Assembly (NCBI GenBank): GCA_045540335.1
Contig: JAZQHC010000005.1
Coordinates: 17,811-81,810, forward strand
Direction: 5' to 3'
Origin: RGIG7213 sp045540335
GTDB taxonomy: Bacteria > Bacillota > Clostridia > Oscillospirales > CAG-272
Length of the DNA: 64,000 nucleotides
In this document: in pieces, positions 36,519 to 45,300 of the stretch
Layout: each line of letters opens with the position of its first letter
Position numbering within the stretch: the stretch's first letter is position 1
Notes under the pieces: generated by a model
Told to the model about the DNA's origin: nothing
Seen by the model: the letters and a program-made list of their open reading frames with translations, nothing else
Database searches by the model: none
Position numbers and translations under genes: made by a program

Positions 36519-37766
36519 ATGAAAATAATAATACAACCTAAAAAAATACACGGCACTATTCAGGCAGTGCCGTCTAAATCGCACGCGCACAGGGCGCTTA
36601 TATGCGCGGCACTGTGCGAAAAGGGCGACGATACTGTTATCAATATATCATCCTGCGGGGAGGATATTGATGCTACGATATCGGTTTTAAAAGCCTTGGG
36701 CGTGTGCCGAATAACGGAAAACGGCAGCGTTACCGTACACCCTACGGGTGCGTGTGTAAACGGCAACGAGGTTAACTGCCGCGAAAGCGGTTCTACGTTA
36801 AGATTTATGCTTCCCGTTATTGCGGCACTTGGCGCAAAGGTAAATGTAAACGGCTACGGCCGTTTACCGTATAGGCCGATAGGCGAGCTTCTTGGGCAGC
36901 TTCGCGCACACGGGGGCGAATTTTCTGCAGAAAAATTACCGTTGGATACAAGCGGCAAGCTTGAAGGCGGCGATTACTATTTCGATGGCAACATAAGCTC
37001 GCAATACATAACGGGCGTATTGCTTGCCGCACCGTTAACAGGGCAAGAATGCAGAATACATATAAACGGAAGGCTGCAGTCAAAGCCGTACGTTGACCTT
37101 ACCGTAAAGGTAATGCGCGATTTCGGCATCAACGTTCAATTCGAAGAAAACGTTTTTACGGTGCAAAAGGGCACGTACAGATCGCCTAGAAGCTACGCGG
37201 TAGAGGGCGACTGGTCAAACGCGGCGTTCTGGCTTTGCATGGGCGTGGGCGTTAGCGGCTTGCAGGCGCAGTCGTTTCAAGGTGATTGTGCCATGATAGA
37301 TATACTTCGCAGCGCAGGGGCAGACGTGAAGTGTGAAAGCGGCGTTATTTATCCGCATTTTTCAAGATTGAACGGATTCACCATGAATGCGGAAAATACG
37401 CCCGATATCGTTCCGCCGCTGGCAGTAGCCGCGGCAACTGCAAACGGTACTACCGTTATTACCGGTGCGGAAAGATTGAAAATAAAAGAAAGCGACCGTT
37501 TGAAATCCGTTTACGATATGCTTTGTGCCCTCGGCGCAGATTGTGAATTGAAGGATGACGGATTCGTTATCCACGGTAAAAAAATGCTTAAAGGCGGCGT
37601 TGTAGATGCGTGTAACGACCACCGTATTGCAATGTCTGCCGCGGTGGCATCAGCGCATTGCGAAAGTGCAGTTACCGTTATCGGGGCAGAGGCTGTAAGT
37701 AAATCATACCGCGATTTTTGGGTAGATCTTGAAAAATTAGGGGGTGCGACAGATGAAATTCGGTGA
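36519..37766 (+). CDS. aroA: 5-enolpyruvylshikimate-3-phosphate synthase
   Basis: A 415-residue enzyme transferring enolpyruvate from PEP to shikimate 3-phosphate. SKSHAHRALICAAL is the substrate lysine region. RESGSTLRFMLP stands where class I enzymes have NAGTAMRPL, a replacement typical of glyphosate-insensitive-type clostridial enzymes. IKESDRLK and DHRIAMSAAVA are the C-terminal signatures. ATG 36519 is chosen over TTG 36492. Its end overlaps aroC by 14 bases. Confidence 0.93.
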   Translation: MKIIIQPKKIHGTIQAVPSKSHAHRALICAALCEKGDDTVINISSCGEDIDATISVLKALGVCRITENGSVTVHPTGACVNGNEVNCRESGSTLRFMLPVIAALGAKVNVNGYGRLPYRPIGELLGQLRAHGGEFSAEKLPLDTSGKLEGGDYYFDGNISSQYITGVLLAAPLTGQECRIHINGRLQSKPYVDLTVKVMRDFGINVQFEENVFTVQKGTYRSPRSYAVEGDWSNAAFWLCMGVGVSGLQAQSFQGDCAMIDILRSAGADVKCESGVIYPHFSRLNGFTMNAENTPDIVPPLAVAAATANGTTVITGAERLKIKESDRLKSVYDMLCALGADCELKDDGFVIHGKKMLKGGVVDACNDHRIAMSAAVASAHCESAVTVIGAEAVSKSYRDFWVDLEKLGGATDEIR

Positions 37767-38739
37767 AAATCTTCAGCTTGAAATTTACGGCGCATCACAT
37801 TTCGAACAGCTTGACGTTATTCTTAAAAACATTCCTCAAGGCCATAAAATAGATATGGATGAGGTGCTTGGATTTATGGCACGCCGCGCACCGGGAAAAG
37901 ACCCGTACTCTACCCCAAGGCTTGAAAAGGACCTGCCTATAATAACGCAGGGGATTGAAAACGGCGTTACTACGGGCGAGGATATCATAGCGTATATCAA
38001 AAACGAAAACCGCCATTCAACAGATTATTCTTCCATCAGATATACCCCGCGCCCCGGCCATGCGGATTATACCGCGTTTTTAAAGTACGGTAAGGATTAC
38101 GACCCCGTAGGCGGCGGTGCATTTTCGGGAAGAATGACCGCACCGTTGTGCTTTGCGGGTGCAGTTTGTATGCAAATATTGAAAAAGCAAGGCGTTTCAA
38201 TATCTGCGCGTGCAATTATGATAGGCGGCGTTACCGAAAGCGAGGTTGCCATGAAGGAACGTATTCTTCAAGCAAAAGCACAGGGCGACAGCGTGGGCGG
38301 TATCGTTGAATGTACGGTTAAAGGCTTTAAAGGCGGTATCGGCGGCCCTATGTGGGAAGGTATCGAGTGTAAGATATCCCAATGCGTATTCGGTATTCCT
38401 GCCGTAAAGGGCATTCAATTTGGCGCGGGGTTTGAAAGTGCGTCAATGACGGGCAGCGAAAATAACGATGCATTTATATGCAAAAACGGAAAAATATCAA
38501 CCGAAACCAATAATTGCGGCGGTATTCTCGGCGGTATAAGTACGGGTGGCGATATTGTGTTTACAACCGCATTCAAGCCAACGCCTTCTATCGGCGTGGT
38601 GCAGAAAACGGTAGATATTCGAACTAATGAACAGGTGCAGATAACCGTTCCCGGTAGGCACGACCCGTGCGTGGTATTGCGCGCCGTTCCATGTGTTGAG
38701 GCCGCGTGCGCGGTTGCACTGCTTGACATGGCATTGTAA
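37753..38739 (+). CDS. aroC: Chorismate synthase, divergent short form
   Basis: A 328-residue enzyme (most are 350-390) that makes chorismate from EPSP with reduced FMN. RRAPGKDPYSTPRLEKD, GVTTGEDIIAYIKNEN and RPGHADYTAFLKYG are clear family motifs. However, the usual GESHG at the N-terminus reads GASHF, and the GGRSSARET region reads GGAFSGRMT. The catalytic His of the first motif is kept. AGGGGG upstream of ATG 37753 decides the start. Its position last in tyrA-aroB-aroA-aroC supports function. Confidence 0.88.
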   Translation: MKFGENLQLEIYGASHFEQLDVILKNIPQGHKIDMDEVLGFMARRAPGKDPYSTPRLEKDLPIITQGIENGVTTGEDIIAYIKNENRHSTDYSSIRYTPRPGHADYTAFLKYGKDYDPVGGGAFSGRMTAPLCFAGAVCMQILKKQGVSISARAIMIGGVTESEVAMKERILQAKAQGDSVGGIVECTVKGFKGGIGGPMWEGIECKISQCVFGIPAVKGIQFGAGFESASMTGSENNDAFICKNGKISTETNNCGGILGGISTGGDIVFTTAFKPTPSIGVVQKTVDIRTNEQVQITVPGRHDPCVVLRAVPCVEAACAVALLDMAL

Positions 38740-38825
38740 AATTTGTGCATTTTGCCTTATACCTGACGATATATTGCGCTTTTTTGAAAAAGTTGTATAA
38801 AAAAGAAAAAATATTCAAAAAACTA

Positions 38826-38853
38826 TTGACATTATACATTTTGGGTGTATAAT
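38826..38853 (+). promoter_or_regulatory. Promoter of the arginine operon
   Basis: Perfect TTGACA at 38826-38831 and TATAAT at 38848-38853, 16-base spacer. Transcription would start near 38860, directly in the ARG-box pair. Confidence 0.88.
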
Positions 38854-38856
38854 AAC

Positions 38857-38887
38857 GGTATAATTATTCATTGTGAATGAATATTCA
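38857..38887 (+). promoter_or_regulatory. Tandem ARG boxes (putative ArgR/AhrC operator)
   Basis: TGAATGAATATTCA at 38874-38887 matches the ArgR box core TGAAT-N4-ATTCA. A weaker copy (half-site ATTCA at 38866-38870, partner at 38857-38861) precedes it with a 3-base gap, the usual spacing of paired ARG boxes. The pair covers the expected start site just below the -10 box, fitting arginine-dependent repression. The argR gene is not in the window. Confidence 0.78.
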
Positions 38888-38928
38888 AATTGTTTAAAAT
38901 TATTGATCATAAAAGGAGAATTTTTAAA

Positions 38929-40155
38929 ATGGCAAAGAAAGAAATCAAAAAAATCGCGCTTGCATATTCAGGCGGTCTTGACACATCAATCATCATTCCG
39001 TGGCTGAAGGAAACGTATCCCGGATGCGAGGTTATTGCTATATCTGCAGACGTAGGCCAAGGTACAGAGCTTGACGGCCTTGAAGAAAAAGCAATCAAAA
39101 CGGGTGCTTCCAAGCTTTACATTGAAGACCTTAAAGAAGAATTTATCACAGATTACATATATCCTACGATGAAAGCGGGCGCAGTATATGAAGGCGAATA
39201 CCTTCTCGGCACGTCTTTTGCACGTCCTATCATCGCAAAGAGGATAGTAGAAATAGCAAAAGCAGAGGGCTGCGACTCTATCTGCCACGGCTGCACGGGT
39301 AAGGGTAACGACCAGGTTCGTTTCGAGCTTACTATCAAAGCTTTTGCACCTGAAATGAATATTATTGCGCCTTGGCGCGTTTGGGATATCAAATCCCGTG
39401 ATGAAGAGATCGATTATGCAGAAGCGCATAACGTTCCGCTTAAGATCAACCGCGAAACAAACTACTCTAAAGATAAAAACCTTTGGCATCTTTCACACGA
39501 AGGGCTTGACCTTGAAAATCCCGCAAACGAACCCCAATACAACAAACCCGGCTTCCTTGAATTGGGTATCTCGCCCGAACAAGCACCCGACGAACCTACG
39601 TACGTAACGCTTGATTTCGAAAAGGGTATCCCCACCGCGTTGAACGGCGAAAAGCTTTCCCCCGTTGCAATGCTTGAAAAATTGAATAAGCTTGGCGGCG
39701 AAAACGGCATCGGTTTGGTTGATATCGTTGAAAACCGTCTTGTAGGTATGAAGAGCAGGGGCGTTTACGAAACACCCGGCGGAACTATCCTTTACCGCGC
39801 ACACAAGGTTTTGGAAACACTTACGCTTGACCGCGAAACTACTCACTATAAAGAGCTTATTGCGGCTAAATATGCAGAAATCGTTTACTACGGCCAATGG
39901 TTTACACCCTTGCGTGAAGCACTTGATGCATTCGTAGAAGAAACACAGAAAACCGTTACGGGTACTGTAAAGCTTAAGCTTTATAAAGGCAACCTTATCA
40001 ATGCAGGCGTTACTTCGCCGTATTCCTTGTACGATGAAGAGATTGCAACCTTCGACGAAGACGAAGTTTATAACCAATACGATGCAGAAGGCTTCATAAA
40101 CTTGTTTGGTTTGCCCTTAAAAGTTAAAGCAATGGTTGACAAAAAGAATAAATAA
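38929..40155 (+). CDS. argG: Argininosuccinate synthase
   Basis: A 408-residue enzyme that joins citrulline and aspartate with ATP. ALAYSGGLDTSIIIPWLKE is the PP-motif, CHGCTGKGNDQVRFE the second nucleotide/substrate motif. First gene of the arginine operon; ATG 38929 follows AAAAGGAG. The partner argH (argininosuccinate lyase) is not in the operon and must lie elsewhere. Codon bias is strong. One base separates it from argC. Confidence 0.97.
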   Translation: MAKKEIKKIALAYSGGLDTSIIIPWLKETYPGCEVIAISADVGQGTELDGLEEKAIKTGASKLYIEDLKEEFITDYIYPTMKAGAVYEGEYLLGTSFARPIIAKRIVEIAKAEGCDSICHGCTGKGNDQVRFELTIKAFAPEMNIIAPWRVWDIKSRDEEIDYAEAHNVPLKINRETNYSKDKNLWHLSHEGLDLENPANEPQYNKPGFLELGISPEQAPDEPTYVTLDFEKGIPTALNGEKLSPVAMLEKLNKLGGENGIGLVDIVENRLVGMKSRGVYETPGGTILYRAHKVLETLTLDRETTHYKELIAAKYAEIVYYGQWFTPLREALDAFVEETQKTVTGTVKLKLYKGNLINAGVTSPYSLYDEEIATFDEDEVYNQYDAEGFINLFGLPLKVKAMVDKKNK

Positions 40156-40156
40156 G

Positions 40157-41101
40157 ATGTATAATATATTTATAGATGGTTCTGTAGGTACGACGGGGTT
40201 GCGAATCGCATCCCGTCTTGCCGAAAGAAGCGACATAAACCTTATAACTATCCCCGAAGAGTTAAGGAAAAACAACGACGCCCGCGCAGAAAGAATAAAC
40301 GCATCAGACGTTACGTTTCTGTGCTTGCCGGATGCCGCCGCTAAAGAAGCGGTAGCGCTTTGTACAAGCCCGCACACGGTTATAATTGATGCTTCAACGG
40401 CACACCGTACGGCAGAAGGCTGGGCGTACGGCTTTCCCGAGCTTGGCGAGGATTTTAAACAAAAAATCATAAACGGTAAAAGAATAGCAAATCCCGGTTG
40501 CCATGCATCAGGCTTCGTATCTATCGTTTACCCCTTGGTCAAGGGTGGATTTATACCTAAAGATTATCCGTTATGCTGCCATTCGATAACAGGGTATAGC
40601 GGCGGCGGAAAGGGAATGATAGCATCATATGAGGATACCCAAAGAGAAGAAAAGTATTCTTCGCCCGCACAATACGCGCTTTCGGCACATCACAAGCATT
40701 TGCCCGAAATGCAGGCTATTTGCGGTTTGCAGGCAGCGCCTTGCTTTAACCCTATCGTGGGCGATTTTTACAGCGGTATGGCAGTTACCGTTCCGTTGCA
40801 TAAGGCACTTATGTCCAAAAAAGCAACGGTTGAAGAATTGCATAAATATTTTTCGGAATATTACGGTGATTCAAAATTGATATCCGTTATGCCCCTTTGC
40901 GAAAAAGGCACAGAAGACGGATTTTTATACGCAAACGCGTTATCAGGCAAAGACAGTATGCAGTTGATAATAAGCGGATGCGACGACCGACCGCAGATAT
41001 GCGCGCTTTTCTGCAATCTTGGCAAAGGCGCATCGGGTGCGGCGATACAAAATATGAACCTCGTTTTGGGAACGGATGAATGTTCCGGCTTGGTTCTGTA
41101 A
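40157..41101 (+). CDS. argC: N-acetyl-gamma-glutamyl-phosphate reductase (short type)
   Basis: A 314-residue NADPH-dependent reductase making N-acetylglutamate semialdehyde. IDGSVGTTGLRIASRL is the Rossmann loop. NPGCHASGF contains the catalytic Cys, and the length fits the shorter type 2 ArgC. ATG 40157 lies one base after the argG stop without its own strong ribosome binding site, indicating translational coupling. Confidence 0.93.
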   Translation: MYNIFIDGSVGTTGLRIASRLAERSDINLITIPEELRKNNDARAERINASDVTFLCLPDAAAKEAVALCTSPHTVIIDASTAHRTAEGWAYGFPELGEDFKQKIINGKRIANPGCHASGFVSIVYPLVKGGFIPKDYPLCCHSITGYSGGGKGMIASYEDTQREEKYSSPAQYALSAHHKHLPEMQAICGLQAAPCFNPIVGDFYSGMAVTVPLHKALMSKKATVEELHKYFSEYYGDSKLISVMPLCEKGTEDGFLYANALSGKDSMQLIISGCDDRPQICALFCNLGKGASGAAIQNMNLVLGTDECSGLVL

Positions 41102-41117
41102 GAAAGTGAGAATCCAC

Positions 41118-42332
41118 ATGAAATATATATCCGGCGGCGTTTGCGCCGCCACCGGCTTCAAAGCTGCCGGAATACATTGCGGAATAAGAAAAAACAAAGA
41201 TAAAAAAGATCTCGCGTTGATCGTAAGCGACGTGAAAGCATCTGCCGCGGCAGTTTACACGCAAAACCTTGTAAAGGGTGCACCTATCAAGGTTACTAAG
41301 AAAAATCTTTCAAACGGTGTTGCACAGGCTGTTATATGCAACAGCGGCAACGCCAATACCTGTAACGCAGACGGCGTGCAGATCGCAGAAAAAATGTGCG
41401 AAATGACGCAGCAGTACACGGGTATTCCAAGCGAAGACGTTATAGTTGCCTCAACGGGCGTTATCGGACAGCCCCTGTCAACAGAGCCTATGGAAAAAGC
41501 AATGCCCGAGCTTACAAGCCTTCTTTCCGAAAACGGCAGTACAGATGCCGCGCACGCTATCATGACGACTGACGTTGCGCTTAAAGAAGTTGCGGTAGAA
41601 TTTGAAATAGACGGTAAAGTATGCCATATGGGCGGCATTGCAAAGGGATCAGGTATGATACACCCCAACATGGCAACCATGCTGGTGTTCGTTACAACAG
41701 ACGTTGCAATATCCCCCGAAATGCTTCAAAAGGCACTTTCTGCCGATGTATGCGACAGCTTTAATATGATAAGCGTAGATGGCGATACTTCGACAAACGA
41801 TATGCTTTGCATTATGGCAAACGGTAAGGCGGGCAATGCCCCCATTACCGAACAAAATGCAAGCTATACCGTATTTGCAAAAGCGCTTGCCGCAGTTACG
41901 AAAAAGTTGTGCCGCGCCATAGCTAAAGACGGTGAAGGTGCAACAAAATTGATAGAATGTATCGTTGCGACCGCGCCCGATAGGGATTGTGCAAGAGGTG
42001 TTGCAAAATCCGTTATTTGCTCGTCGTTGGTAAAGGCGGCAATGTTCGGTGCGGATGCTAACTGGGGGCGCGTTCTTTGCGCTATCGGTTATAGCGGCCA
42101 ACCGGTTGACGTTGATAAAACAGACGTTTACTTTGCTTCGCGCAAGGGCGAGATCGCCGTTTGTAAAGACGGCGCAGGCGTTCCCTTTGATGAAGATATT
42201 GCTAAGATCATTCTTTCGGAAGATGAAATACAGATATACGTTTGCCTTAACATGGGCATGGGTAATGCGACCGCATGGGGTTGCGACCTTACGTACGATT
42301 ACGTTAAGATAAACGGAGATTACAGAACATAA
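41118..42332 (+). CDS. argJ: Bifunctional ornithine acetyltransferase / N-acetylglutamate synthase
   Basis: A 404-residue self-cleaving enzyme that recycles the acetyl group between N-acetylornithine and glutamate. AKGSGMIHPNMATML contains the scissile Ala-Thr pair (Thr about residue 187), giving alpha and beta chains. The C-terminal NDLTYDYVKIN-type ending (CDLTYDYVKINGDYRT) is conserved. It makes argE unnecessary. Its TAA overlaps the argB ATG by one base. Confidence 0.96.
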   Translation: MKYISGGVCAATGFKAAGIHCGIRKNKDKKDLALIVSDVKASAAAVYTQNLVKGAPIKVTKKNLSNGVAQAVICNSGNANTCNADGVQIAEKMCEMTQQYTGIPSEDVIVASTGVIGQPLSTEPMEKAMPELTSLLSENGSTDAAHAIMTTDVALKEVAVEFEIDGKVCHMGGIAKGSGMIHPNMATMLVFVTTDVAISPEMLQKALSADVCDSFNMISVDGDTSTNDMLCIMANGKAGNAPITEQNASYTVFAKALAAVTKKLCRAIAKDGEGATKLIECIVATAPDRDCARGVAKSVICSSLVKAAMFGADANWGRVLCAIGYSGQPVDVDKTDVYFASRKGEIAVCKDGAGVPFDEDIAKIILSEDEIQIYVCLNMGMGNATAWGCDLTYDYVKINGDYRT

Positions 42333-43183
42333 TGGATATAAATAACACCCAAAGGGCAGAGGTGCTTATCACCGCACTGCCCTATATAAAGGAATACTAT
42401 AATAAAACCGTCGTTATAAAATACGGCGGTAACGCAATGATAAACGAAGATCTTAAAAAAGCCGTTATGGGCGATATAGTTTTGCTTTCGCTTATCGGCG
42501 TTAGGGTAGTGCTTGTGCACGGCGGCGGCCCTGAAATAACCGAAACGTTAAACAAAATGAATATGGAAAGCCGCTTTGTAAACGGTTTGCGCGTTACCGA
42601 TGCGCCTACGGCACAGGTAGTGCAAATGGTTCTGGCAGGTAAAATAAACAAAAGCCTTGTTAACCTTATAGAAAATACGGGCGGTAAATCCATAGGTCTT
42701 TCGGGTATAGACGGGCATATGCTTCACGCAAAGCCCATCAGCGAAGAGCTTGGTTTTGCAGGCGAAATAACAGACGTGAATATAGACCCCATAAAAGACG
42801 TGCTTGATAAGGGCTATATTCCCGTAGTTTCGACCATCGGCTGCGATACCGAAGGAAACGTGTATAATATAAATGCGGATACGGCAGCTTCAAAAATCGC
42901 ATCTGCACTTAAAGCAACCAGCCTTGTTTCTATGACTGATATAAGCGGTATATTGAGGGATAAAGACGACCCCTCCTCACTTATACCCGTTATAAAAGCT
43001 TCAGAGGCGGATAAATTGTACGAGGAAGGCATAATTTCCGGCGGTATGATACCGAAGGTGCAATGCTGCGTTGATGCTGTGAAAAGCGGCGTTGAAAAGG
43101 TTTTCGTTATCGACGGCAGGGTGCCGCATTCAATAATCGTTGAAATGCTTACCGACGAAGGTATGGGAACGATGTTTGTTTAA
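42332..43183 (+). CDS. argB: Acetylglutamate kinase
   Basis: A 283-residue amino acid kinase phosphorylating N-acetylglutamate. VVIKYGGNAM is the nucleotide Lys motif, VLVHGGGPEI the substrate loop, and GGMIPKVQCCVDAV the C-terminal signature. The N-terminal helix (RAEVLITALPYIKEYYNKTV) resembles arginine-inhibited hexameric forms, so feedback inhibition is possible (inference). Confidence 0.96.
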   Translation: MDINNTQRAEVLITALPYIKEYYNKTVVIKYGGNAMINEDLKKAVMGDIVLLSLIGVRVVLVHGGGPEITETLNKMNMESRFVNGLRVTDAPTAQVVQMVLAGKINKSLVNLIENTGGKSIGLSGIDGHMLHAKPISEELGFAGEITDVNIDPIKDVLDKGYIPVVSTIGCDTEGNVYNINADTAASKIASALKATSLVSMTDISGILRDKDDPSSLIPVIKASEADKLYEEGIISGGMIPKVQCCVDAVKSGVEKVFVIDGRVPHSIIVEMLTDEGMGTMFV

Positions 43184-43196
43184 GAAGGAAAAACAA

Positions 43197-44357
43197 ATGA
43201 ACATTATAGAAAATGATAAACAATACATAGCCGCAACATACGGCAGATTTCCCGTTGTTTTTGATAAAGCAAAGGGAAGCACCGTTTACGATGTTGACGG
43301 CAAAGAATATATAGATATGGGCGCAGGCATTGCTACGACTGCCTTTGGCCATTGTGATGAAGAATACGTTAACGCCGTTACAGAACAGCTTAACAGTTAC
43401 GCGCACGCATCGAATCTTTACTATACAACACCTCAGGTACGTTTGGCACAGCTTTTGTGCGAAAAAACGGGCATGAAAAAGGTGTTTTTTGCCAATTCAG
43501 GCGCAGAAGCCAACGAAGGAATGATAAAGGCGGCAAGAAAATATTCCTTCGATAAATACGGCAAAGACAGAAATAAGATCATTACGTTAAGAAACTCTTT
43601 CCACGGCAGAACGGTAACGACGCTTTCAGCTACGGGCCAAGACGTTTTTCACAACTATTTCTTCCCGTTTACCGAGGGGTTTGATTTTGCCCCCGCAAAC
43701 GATATAGAAACAACTAAGGCGCTTTTGACTGATGATGTTTGTGCTGTTATGGTAGAGCTTGTTCAAGGCGAGGGCGGCGTTTTACCCCTTGATAAGGAAT
43801 ACGTAAACGAAATATATAAGCTTTGCGCGGAAAAAGATATACTTTTCTGCGTAGATGAGGTTCAAACGGGCAACGGCAGATGCGGTGCCCTTTACGCATA
43901 TATGCGGTTTGATATCATGCCTGATATAATTTCAACTGCAAAGGGCCTTGGCGGCGGCTTGCCGATAGGTGCTGTTTTGCTTGGGCAAAAGGTTGAAAAT
44001 ACGCTTGGTGCTTCTACGCACGGCTCTACCTTTGGTGGAAACCCCGTGTGCGCGGCAGGTGCGTATAACGTAATATCCAGAATAGACGATAAGCTTCTTG
44101 AAGACGTTGTGAAAAAAGGCGATTATATCGTATCACGTCTTAAGGAGTGCAGAAATACAGAATCGGTAAGCGGTATGGGGCTTCTTATAGGCGTGAAAAC
44201 CGCCAAGGATTCTAAACAGCTTTGCCTTGATTGCATTGCAGACGGGGTTCTTCCACTCACCGCAAAAGACAAACTGCGCTTGACACCTCCCTTGAATATC
44301 TCGATGGAGGATCTGGCAAAGGCGATGGATATCATTTGTAAAAATATAGATAAGTAA
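43197..44357 (+). CDS. argD: Acetylornithine aminotransferase
   Basis: A 386-residue class III PLP aminotransferase. FFANSGAEANEGMIKAARK, HGRTVTTLSATGQ, CVDEVQTGNGRCG and TAKGLGGGLPIGA (Schiff-base Lys) are all present. It converts N-acetylglutamate semialdehyde to N-acetylornithine. AAGGA at 43185-43189 supports ATG 43197. A distant relative, the EctB-like enzyme, is at 54278. Confidence 0.94.
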   Translation: MNIIENDKQYIAATYGRFPVVFDKAKGSTVYDVDGKEYIDMGAGIATTAFGHCDEEYVNAVTEQLNSYAHASNLYYTTPQVRLAQLLCEKTGMKKVFFANSGAEANEGMIKAARKYSFDKYGKDRNKIITLRNSFHGRTVTTLSATGQDVFHNYFFPFTEGFDFAPANDIETTKALLTDDVCAVMVELVQGEGGVLPLDKEYVNEIYKLCAEKDILFCVDEVQTGNGRCGALYAYMRFDIMPDIISTAKGLGGGLPIGAVLLGQKVENTLGASTHGSTFGGNPVCAAGAYNVISRIDDKLLEDVVKKGDYIVSRLKECRNTESVSGMGLLIGVKTAKDSKQLCLDCIADGVLPLTAKDKLRLTPPLNISMEDLAKAMDIICKNIDK

Positions 44358-44370
44358 AGGAAAACCGAAT

Positions 44371-45273
44371 ATGAAACATTTACTTAAACTTTCCGATCTT
44401 ACACCTGAAGAGTTTATGCAGATACTTGATCTTGCCGATAAACTTAAGTACGAGCGTAAGAACGGTATTCCACACAAGCTTCTTAAAGATAAAACGCTTG
44501 GTATGATCTTCCGCAAATCCTCTACCAGAACGAGGGTATCGTTTGAGGTTGGTATGTACGAGCTTGGCGGTCAGGGGTTGTTTCTTTCCTCTAACGATCT
44601 GCAGATAGGCAGGGGCGAAGATACGGCAGATACCATACGCGTGCTTTCCAGATATCTTGACGGTATTATGATAAGAACCTTCGACCAAAGCGAGGTTGAA
44701 GAAATGGCTGCCGTTGGATCTATTCCGATAATAAACGGTCTTACAGACTATGCGCATCCTTGCCAGGTTCTTGCAGACCTTATGACCATAAGAGAATATA
44801 AAGGCGAGCTTAAGGGCAAAAAGCTGACGTTTATCGGTGACGGTAACAATATGGCAAATTCCCTTATAGTCGGCGGTATCAAATGCGGTATGGAGGTTGC
44901 GATCGCTTGCCCTGAAAGCTACAAGCCCGATGCCGATATAATCAAATGGGCAGAAGAAAACGGCAAGTTTACCTGCACGCCCGATATAATGAAGGCTGCC
45001 GCAGGGGCAGATGTTCTTTATACAGATGTTTGGGCTTCAATGGGGCAGGAAGGCGAAGCGGCGAAGCGCCGTGTTGCTTTCGAAGGCTACCAGATCAATG
45101 CGGACGTTTGTAACGCCGCAAACGAGGGGGTTATGGTTCTTCACTGCTTGCCTGCACATAAAGGCGAAGAAATTACGGCAGACGTTTTCGAAGCGCATGC
45201 AAACGAAATTTTTGACGAGGCTGAAAACCGCTTGCACGCACAAAAGGCAGTTATGGTCCTGCTGATGCAGTAA
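44371..45273 (+). CDS. argF: Ornithine carbamoyltransferase
   Basis: A 300-residue enzyme making citrulline from ornithine and carbamoyl phosphate. FRKSSTRTRVSFEVG binds carbamoyl phosphate, HPCQVLADLMTI is the second signature, and HCLPAHKGEEI contributes the catalytic Cys. It is directly followed by carA and carB, which should supply its carbamoyl phosphate. Confidence 0.96.
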   Translation: MKHLLKLSDLTPEEFMQILDLADKLKYERKNGIPHKLLKDKTLGMIFRKSSTRTRVSFEVGMYELGGQGLFLSSNDLQIGRGEDTADTIRVLSRYLDGIMIRTFDQSEVEEMAAVGSIPIINGLTDYAHPCQVLADLMTIREYKGELKGKKLTFIGDGNNMANSLIVGGIKCGMEVAIACPESYKPDADIIKWAEENGKFTCTPDIMKAAAGADVLYTDVWASMGQEGEAAKRRVAFEGYQINADVCNAANEGVMVLHCLPAHKGEEITADVFEAHANEIFDEAENRLHAQKAVMVLLMQ

Positions 45274-45300
45274 AACTCCGAAAGAAAGGGTTTGATATAT

